Shown piece after piece: positions 47,975 through 58,560 of a stretch of DNA of 64,000 nucleotides. The position numbers and the translations under genes are program-made. The DNA is from Moringa oleifera (lineage: Eukaryota; Streptophyta; Magnoliopsida; Brassicales; Moringaceae). The DNA lies in contig JAJFZO010000742.1 of the NCBI GenBank assembly GCA_021397835.1, positions 753,001 through 817,000 of the forward strand, read 5' to 3'. Within the stretch, counting starts at the first letter, position 1. Each line of letters opens with the position of its first letter. Under the pieces are notes generated by a model. It was not told the origin of the DNA and did no database searches. It worked only from the letters and a program-made list of their open reading frames with translations.

Positions 47975-49203
47975 ATGGCAACAAAACAGCAAACTGCATC
48001 CCCTGCTACACAGTACCAGGATTTCCAGCCCAAATCAGAATGGAAGGAGGAAGAAGAAGCTAATCTTCTGCTTGTTTATCTTCCTGGTTTGTTCTTCCTG
48101 TCTCACCATCCATTGGGTTGCACCCAAATTTATGACTGTCTTCTAAATCAGACCAGTTTTTCTGATTCTTCTTAATGATTTTGGGTTGATTTGGCTATGC
48201 CCTTTTGCTCATCAGTGCCCATTTCCTTTTTAAATTAAAAGAGTTCATAAAACCGCAGAGGGTGGTGACAGAATAATGAATGTTGGATCAGAGGATCTAA
48301 CGGATATCGACATGTTTCTCTCATGGTTTTGCAGGTTTTCTGAGGGAGCAAATAGGCATCACTTATGTGCACTCCTCACGTACCATTAGAGTTGTGGGAG
48401 AGAGACCTATTGGGAATAACAAGTGGAGCCGATTCAACCAGGCATTCCCTGTTCCACAAAACTGTGTTGTAGGGAAGATTCATGGCCGATTCAAGAATGG
48501 GATTCTTTCCATTACAATGCCGAAGCAGACCACCACAAAAATGGTTCCTAAATCAGAACCAGAGATGGCCCAGAAGGCTCAAATCCCTCCAAAATCCCCT
48601 GAAGAGCCAAAGCCTGATAAGGGTCGGCCAGAGACCCCAACCATTGTTGAACAGAAACAGAGAGACGAGAAGAGCACTTTATCTTCTCCAATGGCACAGA
48701 AGGGTCCCCAAGATACTTCTCCAAAGCCTACCCCGAGCAGTAGCCAAAAGCAGCCTGATGAGAAGCTGGTTGTTCCTTCGGGCACGGCAGATGGAACCAT
48801 GCCTGCCATGAAGCAAGCGGATGAGAACAAAGAAAGAAGCATCATAAATGAAAAGCCTGCAGGGCCGGAAAGAGCAGAAGCTGTTAAGGAAACCCATGGG
48901 GTCAAACACAAAAAGAAAAAAATAGACCTGAAAATGCCTGGGAAGGACTTGGAAAAGAGACATAAAGACGAAGGTGAGGATGGTGGAGAGAAACACAGGG
49001 AGGATCCGGTCGCGGCAAAAGCGAAAGAGATGACAGGCGTAGCTGCTGCTGCTGCTGCTGCTGTTAAGAGAGTGAAGGGTCTGGCCACTGCAACTGAAGA
49101 GAGGCAAGCAATGGTGAATATGGGTGTGGCAGTTGTGGTGATTGTGGCTCTTGGAGCTTACATCTCCCACAGCTTTGGATCTTCTGGAAGAACAGAAGAC
49201 TAA
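47975..49203 (+). CDS. RTM2-like protein 1: small-heat-shock (alpha-crystallin) domain with C-terminal membrane anchor
   Basis: Exons 47975-48086 and 48335-49203, GT-AG intron in phase 1; 326 residues. An alpha-crystallin/Hsp20-like domain covers about residues 25-101 ([61 protein letters not shown]). A long Lys, Glu and Pro-rich linker follows, with an alanine run (AAAAAAA) from GCT repeats. A transmembrane segment lies near residues 297-316 ([15 protein letters not shown]), with a short polar tail. This layout matches Arabidopsis RESTRICTED TEV MOVEMENT 2, a phloem membrane protein that limits long-distance spread of some potyviruses; most homologues have no known role, and antiviral function is not implied here. 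The start chosen gives a family-like N-terminus ([20 protein letters not shown]). A same-strand paralogue follows 1.4 kb downstream. Confidence 0.9.
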
Positions 49204-50629
49204 ATGTTAAAGCTCCAAATGATTATTTAAACGATATGATTCATCTTAACAAAGGAGGAAAAGAAAATATATACCATTTTAATTTCACAAGTGTACATGA
49301 AATGCCCAGTTCATAAAAATTAACTCTTATTGATTTATAACCCTATTTATTATCAATTACAATTTATTTGTTATGTGAAACTAAATTTTTCTATAAAATT
49401 TGGCGCTATTGAGAAATTACATTGATTTTGCAGTCCAACTGTTATGCATATACTTTTTTGAAAAAAAAAATGATTAATAAGAACTTATTTAGGGATATTG
49501 TTATGAATCAACAATCTTCCATTTATACATTTTTAAAAAAATTATGAATTAAAAATAACTATTTATCATATATTTGTATACTGCATTTGGGACCTTTGTT
49601 AAAGCTTTTATAGAGAAGAATAATATCGCAAATATGACCTTTTTTTTAACAAATTTTATTTAATATGTGTTAAAAATATTTAAATTTTATATTTATAAAC
49701 AAAGTTATTTCATTGAAAGTGTATTCTTAAGTTATATCATAAAAAATGATTTTAGTAACTTTCATTAGTTTGAAAGCAATTAAAAGGAATTGATTTCCTA
49801 AAAAAAATAATATTTTAAAAACAGAATTGAATAGACCAATCTAAATTAATTGAACTGTGAATCCAACCTTTCATATTTAAAATTATTTTGACTTGCGTTA
49901 TTTTGTTAAAAAAATAAATTTTTATCAAAATGTTTTAAAAAAATTAAAAACGAAAATTATAAAACAAATTATTTATTTTTTATTATTTAAAAATAATTTT
50001 GATATTATTTATTTAATAATATATATTAAAATATCATAATTATTTATTAAATTATCATGATTTAACTTTTAATTCACCTTTAACCTTTAAACATTTTATT
50101 TTTCAAATTTATTTGGTTTTAAAAATATTAAAAAACAATGAAGGAAAAAATAACAATAAGTACCTCTACCCCAAACCTTAATAAAACTGAAAGAAATTCC
50201 TAATTATCGGGTTAGATTTATGATTTTTTAATTCTCAGCTTACTTTAAATACAAACATATTCCCCTGCACTGCTACAGATATAAGATGGAAGTTTACATT
50301 AATTAATATTTCAATACATTATTTTTAATTAATAAATAATTAAAAAATAAAAAGGAAAATCTGAAACTTGAAAAATGGGAGAGAGAGGAATATAAACCAA
50401 AGAAAGAAACTGGTCGATAATAAGTTATACCTGGCGCAGGGTTTAGTCTGAAAGCCTTCCCTAACATCAGAAAGCCAAAGCAACCAAAAAGGAATAGCCT
50501 CTTCCATACGACAACCAACTTAACGCTAAACGCCATCTAAACTTACATGCATATATGACTCGTCATTCATGGCTATCACATACAGTTTTTGATTGCAAAG
50601 AAGAAAGCAAAAACCTGCGGAATTGAGAG
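49204..50629. other. Intergenic region between the two RTM2-like genes
   Basis: Strongly AT-rich. It should contain the 3' untranslated region of the first gene and the promoter of the second. GCTTACTTTAAATACAAAC near 50240 is a possible TATA region. No gene or transposon end was recognised. Confidence 0.5.
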
Positions 50630-52811
50630 ATGGTAATGAGGACACCAACTGGCAGCCAGCTACCGCAACCGGTTCCAGTCGTAAACCAAATCTTCAAGCC
50701 CAGATCGGCATGGAATCACCTGCAAGAAGCTAGCACTCTCTATCTTTATCTTCCCGGTGCGTCTTTCTTCTTTTTATTATGTCTTTTTTTTTTCTTTTTC
50801 TGGTGAATATATGTCTTTCTTTCCAATTACTTATTAGAAAAATTAGAAGTTGTTAATAAAAAAAAACATGAGATTCTTTCTTTTTAATAAAATATATTAA
50901 TTATCATAATTACAGTCAGTTTTGTCTAATATTATAAAAAAAGAAGAAGAAGAAACTAAAACCATGAGATTGTCCTGTTTTGTTGATATATTTCAATACA
51001 ACAAGTTATTCAATTTTAAAATATCATACTTGATCTCATATATTTTTGATCAATTTAATAATTTAAAAATAAAATAAAAGATTTATTAAACCGTGCAAAA
51101 AATATAAAACCAATTGATTTAAATTGTTAAACCATTTGAAGTTGTACCACGGATTTTGAACTGTATGCATCAGATCACATGACTGTTGAAAAAAGTTATT
51201 TTTTTAATTTTTTGATTTTTTTAAATTAAAATTTATTATTTTATTTTATATAAGTAAAATTTATTCATAATTTGAAATTCTATTTTTTAAAAAAATTAAA
51301 TAAAGTTTAATCTATCAAATTAAATTTTATTAAAAATTTAAAAATTGAAATTAAAAAAATTTTGACAACAAATTTTGACTTTAATTTTGTTACACATGTA
51401 AAAAAATATTTAAAATCATCATTGAGAAAAACATAATTTTTTATTAACGAAAATATATATTTTTAAAAAATATATATTATTAAAAATTTATAAAAACTAT
51501 TAATTAGTAAAAAATGTTCAAATGTAAAATATAAAATATAAAATATACTTTTAAGTCATTTTAAAAATATTTTAATAATAAAAATGTTATTAATTTTTTA
51601 TAATTATTTTTACTAATATTATATAAAAATATTTTTAAAATCAAAAATAAATTTTTAAATTTTAAATAACTTTTATTTTTTATATTATTTATTTTTATAA
51701 GAGATATTAAAGCATTATAATACCTTTGAACTTTATGGATTTTCAAAAACATGATAAAATAAGCTACTATAAAAGTTTCTCATTTTTAGTGTCAGACAAA
51801 CAGTGTGTAAACAAGCATCCCTATAACGTACATTTGATTGATGGCCATGTAGGTTTCCGTGTGGGGCAAGTCAGGATAACTGGGGAGTTGTCCACTTCCT
51901 CAATAAGGATTCGAGGACAGCGTCCCCTTTCAAATGTCCGAAACATCCTGTTGGACGAAACGTTTCATGTTCCAGATGATCTCGACTTGAGCAGAATGCA
52001 AACTCAGTTTGTAGGCGCAATCTTGGCTCTCACAATCCCAAGAAAAGTTGAAGAGAAGAACGAAACCCAAACCCAAGAGGCTTCGATCTCTCAAGAAACG
52101 CAACGCGAGCCCGAATCTCATAAACATCATCAGACATCACCCTCTGAGGCCACAAAACAAACAGATGATAGGCATGGGGAATCTGAACGTCCTCAGGAGG
52201 AGTCCGGTGAGGCAGAATCTGAAAAGGGTGAAGCACGCGCTTTTGATCCGAAACCAACTTCGGTTACTGACATCGACCAGCCGAGAGCACCTCCAAGTTC
52301 TCCAGAAAAAGCAACTTCAGCCACTGGCATTGATGAACGAAGAGATGTTAAATCTGCAAACGGTGAAGATAAAACTCCTCCGAGAACTAGTTTAGCAATC
52401 GATGCGACGAAGCAGACAGATAAGAGAAGTGAGGGGTTAGGCGGTGAAGGTGTTGACGGTAAGGCCACTGAGGAGAAAGAAAGGAGTGGACCAAGTAAAA
52501 AGAGAAGGAGAAAATCAAACAAAGCCAAGAACGTTATGGAAGGGAGTTCCGAAAAGAGTGCTCTGAAAAGTGGAAAGAATGAGAACAAATCTGATTGGGA
52601 TCATGGAAAGAACGAAAAAGAGGGTTCTGTTGATGGGAAAGCAAAGGAAATGGTAAACCCAATTGTTTCTGCCAGCAGAGATGCAGCGGAAGATGTGGGC
52701 ATGGGCCTCGACGGAGACACGAAGTTGCTATTGAATTTGGTTGCAGCCGCATTTGTGATTATGGCTCTTGGGGCTTACTGGTTCCCTTCCTTTGGGCCTC
52801 GAGGAAATTAA
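50630..52811 (+). CDS. RTM2-like protein 2: tandem paralogue with alpha-crystallin domain and membrane anchor
   Basis: Exons 50630-50756 and 51853-52811; 361 residues. The intron (1096 nt) sits at the same phase-1 position as in the upstream paralogue, splitting the Gly codon after LP. The N-terminus has VVNQIFKPRSAWNHLQEAS then LYLYLPG. The alpha-crystallin-like domain runs to about residue 107 (FRVGQVRITGELST, IRGQRPLSN, FHVPDDLDLSRMQTQFVGAI, LALTIPRK). A highly charged linker rich in Lys, Glu, Ser and Pro follows, then a predicted transmembrane segment near 334-353 (LLLNLVAAAFVIMALGAYW). KAKEM precedes the membrane segment in both paralogues. Open sequence upstream of the acceptor (from 51726) belongs to the intron. 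Function is unknown; RTM2 homology is by architecture. Confidence 0.88.
51190..51700. mobile_element. Probable diverged MITE relative inside the RTM2-like 2 intron
   Basis: The interior resembles the middle of the 24684 element (TTTTGACTTTAATTTTGTTA, then ATGTAAAAAAATATTTAAAA, then runs of AAAATATATATTTTT). The intron of this gene is about 850 nt longer than in its paralogue, consistent with an insertion. Ends and target duplication could not be fixed, and the AT bias makes chance similarity possible. Confidence 0.35.
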
Positions 52812-53536
52812 AAACCTTTGTCTAAAGTCTTACTATTATATCTGACCCAAAATGTTGATTAACAGTATTACTTCCTTATTGTAATCATTATAAAATTGTT
52901 TGTGTTGAAAAGTATTGGCTTTTTTTATATCACATCAAAGAAAATTACATAAACTAGTAATCCTTTTATTGAAAAAAAAAAAAAAGGTGCACCGCACATT
53001 TCGTGGATGGCATGAGCAACCTCGTCACTGTTCTCTAGATCTTGATTGGAACAATTTTCTTGACTTTACAAGTTCCCTCTCTTTGCTAATTATAATTCTG
53101 TTTAAGCTTAATTTACGTCTACAACTTCAACCTTAAAAATCCCTTCTTACTCATTTATTTGGTAGAGCGATCTACTTGACGATTTAGTCAAATTTTTTTT
53201 TATAGGAATTTACGACTTCACCGATTCATATTCCTTAGGTGGAATAGTGATTTTTTAAGATGATTTTTAGTAAGCATAATAAGAAATGAAGTTTCTGTAG
53301 TGTTCTTTTTATGAAAGTGTTAAAAAACCACCTTAAATTTATAATATTTTAAAATATATGACTAATTTTTTTATGATTATTTTTTAGAAATCATTGATTT
53401 ATAATGGTATTTTATAATTATCATTCATTTTATGATGATCTATAAAATTATCATTAGTCTATAATAATTCTTTATAATTCTCATTAATCTTATAATGATT
53501 TTTTAAATTCGTCATATTTTTATTAATTTTTATTTA
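52812..53536. other. 3' flank of RTM2-like 2 with short AT-rich repeats
   Basis: The first 150 bp are probably the 3' untranslated region. At about 53370-53510 a motif like TTATAATGATTTTTTATAATTATCATTA recurs about every 30 bp in both orientations, like a transposon subterminal region. No element ends could be matched. Confidence 0.4.
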
Positions 53537-54061
53537 GATAAAAATTTCATAAAATTTTGATATTTACTCTTATAACTAATCAAACTTTTAATTTTAAAAA
53601 AATAACAAATCAAATTGTGATTTATCAATGTGAATTAAATTAATTTTTTTAAAAAAAATTAAAAATTTAAGATATTCAAATTAAAAATCTTGTAAAATCA
53701 ATTTTAACTAAAATTTTTTAAACATAAAAATATTTAAATTACGATCACAAAATTTTTTGAAAATTTTCAAGTACTAATATATATATATATATATATATAT
53801 ACATATTTACATTGTTAAAATTTTAAATATTTTAAAAATAAATTTTTATTAAAAATTATTTAAATTTAAAGAATAGATTAAAACAGGAATGAAAAATTTA
53901 TTTTATTAAAAAATAACAAAAATATCTCTAATTTTTATAGTCATTTGAATTAAAAACTAATTTAAAACAAATTGATAAATAATGTTAGGTTTGTTACTTT
54001 TAGAATAAAAAAGTTTAATTGATAATAAAAGGTAAACATTAAAGTTTTATATAATTTTTAT
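53537..54061. mobile_element. Third copy of the Mutator-type MITE family, diverged
   Basis: Left end GATAAAAATTTCATAAAATT, with ACTAATCAAACTTTTAATTT farther in. The right end (AGTTTAATTGATAATAAAAGG followed by TAAACATTAAAG) is its inverted partner. Length of about 525 bp and the AATCAAAC phrase match the copies at 24684 and 46739. A dinucleotide (TA)n run sits inside at 53778-53806. Borders are approximate. Confidence 0.5.
53778..53806. repeat. (TA)n microsatellite
   Basis: About 14 uninterrupted TA units, ending where TATATACATA breaks the pattern. It lies inside the diverged MITE copy. Confidence 0.85.
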
Positions 54062-56716
54062 TATTTTTATTTTAATTTAAAGAATCATCATAATTTTATG
54101 AACTATATTATCATTATTTTTATGAAATATTACCCTGTAAAATGAGTTTAACGAAAAAAAAAAAAAAAAGGTGATTCGATATGTTACTATGATTATCAAG
54201 AGAATTTAATAAAACTTAAATTGAATTCATAATTTGGATTTTAGCCTTATAATCAAGATGGATGATTAGGTTATGATGTCATAAGGACATTATAATTCAT
54301 AACTTTCTAATAATAATGAAATTTTTTATCAATTAATTATATATTATTTATCATCCATTTAAATTAAAAATATTATCTTATTTTATATACTTTTCAAAAC
54401 TTTAAATGGACTAAATATGTTTACTATTCAACATGGTTCGTTTGCTCCAAATGAGCAATTTATATCATATTAATTTATTTTAGATTAATTTTCACTCAAA
54501 AGCTTTCAAATAATTTTCATTCATACCAATTAAGTTATAGTAGTTTTACATCCATCTTGTTGATATCTATTTTTAAAAAATATTATTTTTATGTTATGTT
54601 GTTATTGATTATAAAATAAAATATATTGCATCTAAGTACATTTAATCTCATTATTCTAATTAGTCAAATTTGAGCTTGAACTCATTCCATAATTGCATAC
54701 AATTGCATTTTGTTATTGCCCAAAATTAGCTGAAAAGAGAAAGTTCATTGTCAATAGGGGTAGAGATAGAAAGCTCTCCCAAAGGGATGATCAATTTGAG
54801 CTGGGTTTCTACAAAATAAGAAAGGGGTAAACAGGAGGTACCTTGTGAGATTACTCTGTTGTTTAAATTAATGATGATTTTGACAATTTAAGATTTTATT
54901 TAAGAAAATTCCATCTGAAATTAAGCTTGTACTTAGGGTATTTATAAAAATTAGAGGACGGTCTAACCTTCTTAAAATTTCTAGATATGGTTATGAGCGT
55001 AAATGATAGTCAGAATCTCGGTTAAGGTGTCTAGTTCATTAAGGCAGGTATACTTCCACAAGCTTCTTGCACACTATGGTTATTATTTAAGGTTAAAGAT
55101 GACTAACAAGGCTACTAAGTTGATCCTTGGTTAGGCTTGATCCTTTGGTTGGATTGATTTGTAAGTAGTGGCCCAATGTTTCTAATTTGGAGCTTGTATA
55201 ATTTTGTAAATGAGGCATAATGTCAATTGCTTTTAGGATGGGCCACGACAATGGATAGGTCTAAACGACTACTAATTTTGAGGTTTAATCCATTGATGGC
55301 ACCATTTGTTTTATAAGTGATTTTAGGTTGATAGGCCTTTAATAAACACTATAAAGAAAAATAAGATTTAAAAACTCAAAATTTTGCATATTTCTTATAA
55401 TTTACAGTTTAATAGTCACTCTATGTTTATGATGATAGACCTTTACCATAGCAATTATTCAACTTTTACCGAATCACAATAGATGAGAGAAATTGATACC
55501 ACCTAGAAATAGCTTATGTTTCACTCCATTTCTTCTCTCCAACCTTTCTTCTCTCCTCTTCTTTTCCATATGCTTGGAAACATCTACCAATAGTTCTAAG
55601 TCAATAAGTTTACCTAGACTTAACTAAATTCAAAATGCCAAAAGTTGATGGCCGTTATAAGTTAACATCTTCTTAATAATAGTGAAGATCATCTGCATTT
55701 GTTATGTTTGTAATTATTGAAGCAAAATGTGAATATACCAACGGATTATATGCTGGAACAATTGTTATGCATGCAAAAAACCACTAGTAAATGAAAAGTT
55801 CAATTTACTTAGATTATGTAATAAGAGAGACTAAGTAATTTAAGAATATAATAGATCTTGCTGGTTCATAGTATAAAGAAGTTTGAGATTTTTATAACAA
55901 TCTTAGTTGTCATGCTCTCTACAAAGACAAATGCATGCAACAAGCATAATGAGAACATGTAGCAAGCTAACAAACAAGTGTCCAATTACATATAAAATTT
56001 GCATTAGTAGTTTAATTGCTGATTCATTCTTAAATAAATGTTTCATATGTATATGTTACTTTAACGAAAGTATCACCTAATTCATAAAATAAGGACTCTA
56101 TATAAAGGATTATGCAATTACTCTTCTTAAGTTGATCACCCTTATCCAAATTATTTATTTTAGAACATGATTAGTCATCTGATGTTAAGCAAACTTAACA
56201 AAACAATTTTTTTTTTATCCAAATCAAATTGAAAGCAATAGGATTAATGCTTGCTCTTTACTGCTATTATAATAAGAAATAAGTTAACCATATACCAGCT
56301 TTAAGTGTTACTAAGAAATTAATCACTAGATATGGGCTTTAATAAAACTAACTCACTTATAACCCATTTCTCTCAATAGAACAAATGAGACTTAAATCTA
56401 AGCTAGCCAAAGAGTTGATGAAGTTAATTTTTTTGAAACTTTACTCTAGTTTAACACCTTTCACATGACATTCTTAATTCATTTAATAAATCATGCCTTT
56501 TAGTGGCATATATGCACTAGTGAAGGAAATAAAACCTGGAATCTAAAATCAAAACTTAGTCACTCAAGTCAAAAGATGTGTTAAAACACTAGTAAATTAA
56601 ACAACAACATGTAAAATGGCTTAAATCTTTATAACTCATCACCATGGGATTACCTCAATAATCTGAGCGATTTAGAGATGATTTAAAGCATTTTGAGTTT
56701 GATTCCATAATAAGGA
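54062..56716. other. Intergenic region with no recognisable gene
   Basis: AT-rich. A less AT-rich block at about 54730-55340 (starting near GGGTAGAGATAGAAAGCTCT) has the feel of retroelement non-coding or LTR sequence, but no second copy or coding domain supports this. Nothing else is recognised. Confidence 0.4.
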
Positions 56717-57126
56717 TCACATTATAAGAAAAAATCAAAACAGTGACAGAATTTAATGATCACTAGATATATTCTGTCATTATTTAGTGATGTATTAATG
56801 ACAGAATTATGATTTTTTTCTAACTTAGCGACGGTTTAGCAATGGACTAGTAACAAAATTTAACAACATAATCGACATCTATTGATAAAACTTAAATATT
56901 GTGATTTTATGTAAAATAATTTTTTTCTAACTTAGTAATGGATTAGTAATGGAATTTAACAATAAAATCAACATCCATTGTTAAGGCTTAAATATTATGG
57001 TTTTATGTAGAAAAAAGGTTAAATTTATTTTTTAAAATTTTTAAAAACTTAAAATTTAATGATAGATTAAGAGTCTTTTGTTAACTAACAATATATTAAG
57101 ATTCCATTGCCAAGTTTTAATATTTT
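56717..57126. mobile_element. Small CACTA-like remnant (about 410 bp)
   Basis: The left end CACATTATAAGAAAAAATCA resembles CACTACAAGAAAA with a few changes. It is followed by subterminal motifs ACAGAATTTAATGATCACTA and TTAGTAATGGATTAGTAATG, similar to those after 35061. Near the right end the motif inverts (ATATTAAGATTCCATTGCCA) and the segment closes with TTTTGTAG at 57119-57126. It lies directly beside a copia integrase remnant. No clean target duplication was read. Confidence 0.5.
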
Positions 57127-57129
57127 GTA

Positions 57130-58560
57130 GAATTTTTCTTTCATGAATAAGTAAAGAGCTTATCTGATGTTTTTTTGTCCAAGTAATGGTGTAGGAGTTC
57201 TGTTAATTATGAAGGAAATTGTAAGGATACATTTTGTTTAGAATGTGATGAAAATTCTGGACTGAAAATAGAGGGCTCTAGCTACCTTTAAGAGATGTTA
57301 ACACTTGCATTCAACTAAGTTTTATTGGGTCTTCGGGTACAAGAAGCTAGTATAGAACACTAAAAATTCAAAAAGGGTTAACTGTTTGGCATTGTCAGAT
57401 CGAAAAATCTTATTTTGGCATTAAGATGTCTCTTAACCATATTAAAGAAATCTGTGGATAATAGTTTATACATAAACTATTGTTACAAAAATATCACCTA
57501 TGTGAATTAAAAGCAATCATCTATCAAGGTCAAAAATTATCTAAAAATCTATATAAGAGATAATATGATAAGAACTCTAAATATCACAGTATGCTAGCTC
57601 AAAAGGAAACTTAACTCAATGATTATATGACTCAAAAGGCAATTATCTTTGCTTAACCAAAGGATCATATAACACGGTGTAGTTTGATTGAATTCTCCAA
57701 TGTCAATATGCATATGTTTTTGCAGAGTGTGCAACCTTTTGGAAGATAGGTGTCTAAGTTGATTATGCTAAGTATAAACAAATACTTTGTTGATATATGT
57801 AACAATGTTTAAGATATATAAGACTTTTATTCACATACCCCTATCAATCATCCTCTGGTTGTAAGCTTCTTATAAGAAAAAAAATGAAAAAATAGCTATA
57901 AGTGCACTTACTGAAAACAAATTGAATTTAAATTAAGGCACAAATAATACATCTTCAAGCATTAAATCAGAGCTAAGCTTCACATTACTAAAAATTAAAT
58001 TGGAATATAACTATGATTTGGCATGGTAACAGTAGCATTTGTAAGTGGTTTCAAAGCCATAAAAGTTGTTGTTATAAAGAAAATATGCTTGGTTATGATT
58101 TGGTAAGGTAAAGGTAGTATTTGCAAGTATTTTCAAAGAAATAAAGGTTGTTTTTATAGAGCAAATATCCTTGGTAGCTCCTGAGTCAATAATCCAATAG
58201 TATGAAAAATATGCAACCTTGCTTAAAGAAACAGAAAAGCATATACTTATGGTGTAGGAATTAACTGAAGCTTCTTTTTGCTCAATTATTATTGGATATA
58301 CAGAACGAAGATACTGAGTAAGCATAGTTAAAAGTTGTTGACAATGAATACTATTTAAGAATTACAAGAAATTTCTTGAGGTTTTTCGTCCCGATGCTTT
58401 AGTGGTTGATGAATAATTACCTTATGTTGCTTGATGTATAGATACAACATTGCTATGAGAGGCGCGATTTTGTGCTGCGATTGTCTTGTATCCAAGAGGA
58501 TAACTACAAATTTTGAAACATTTTTCAATAATGTGGCCAAGAATTTTGCAATGAGTACAG
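57130..58560 (-). mobile_element. Ty1/copia remnant (gag zinc knuckle, protease, integrase)
   Basis: Minus-strand order from right to left. Zinc knuckle near 58560-58500 (CTHCKILGHIIEKCFK). Protease near 58205-58160 (YWIIDSGATKDICS). Integrase near 57480-57140: FFNMVKRHLNAKIRFF, then SPEFSSHSKQN, and LDKKTSDKLF near 57180. Frames are broken by several stops. The integrase ends where the small CACTA-like remnant begins. Reverse transcriptase and RNase H were not found farther left. Confidence 0.78.

Noticed and set aside
48579..49170. Minus-strand open frames of 163-169 codons opposite RTM2-like 1 (and similar ones opposite RTM2-like 2)
   Set aside because: They mirror the Lys/Glu-rich coding strand, which gives Phe/Leu/Ser-rich antisense frames with no recognisable domain.
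53292..53302. TTTCTGTAGTG as the right terminus of a CACTA element
   Set aside because: No partner CACTACAGAAA end and no subterminal repeats on the expected (left) side were found, so a single 11-bp match is not enough.
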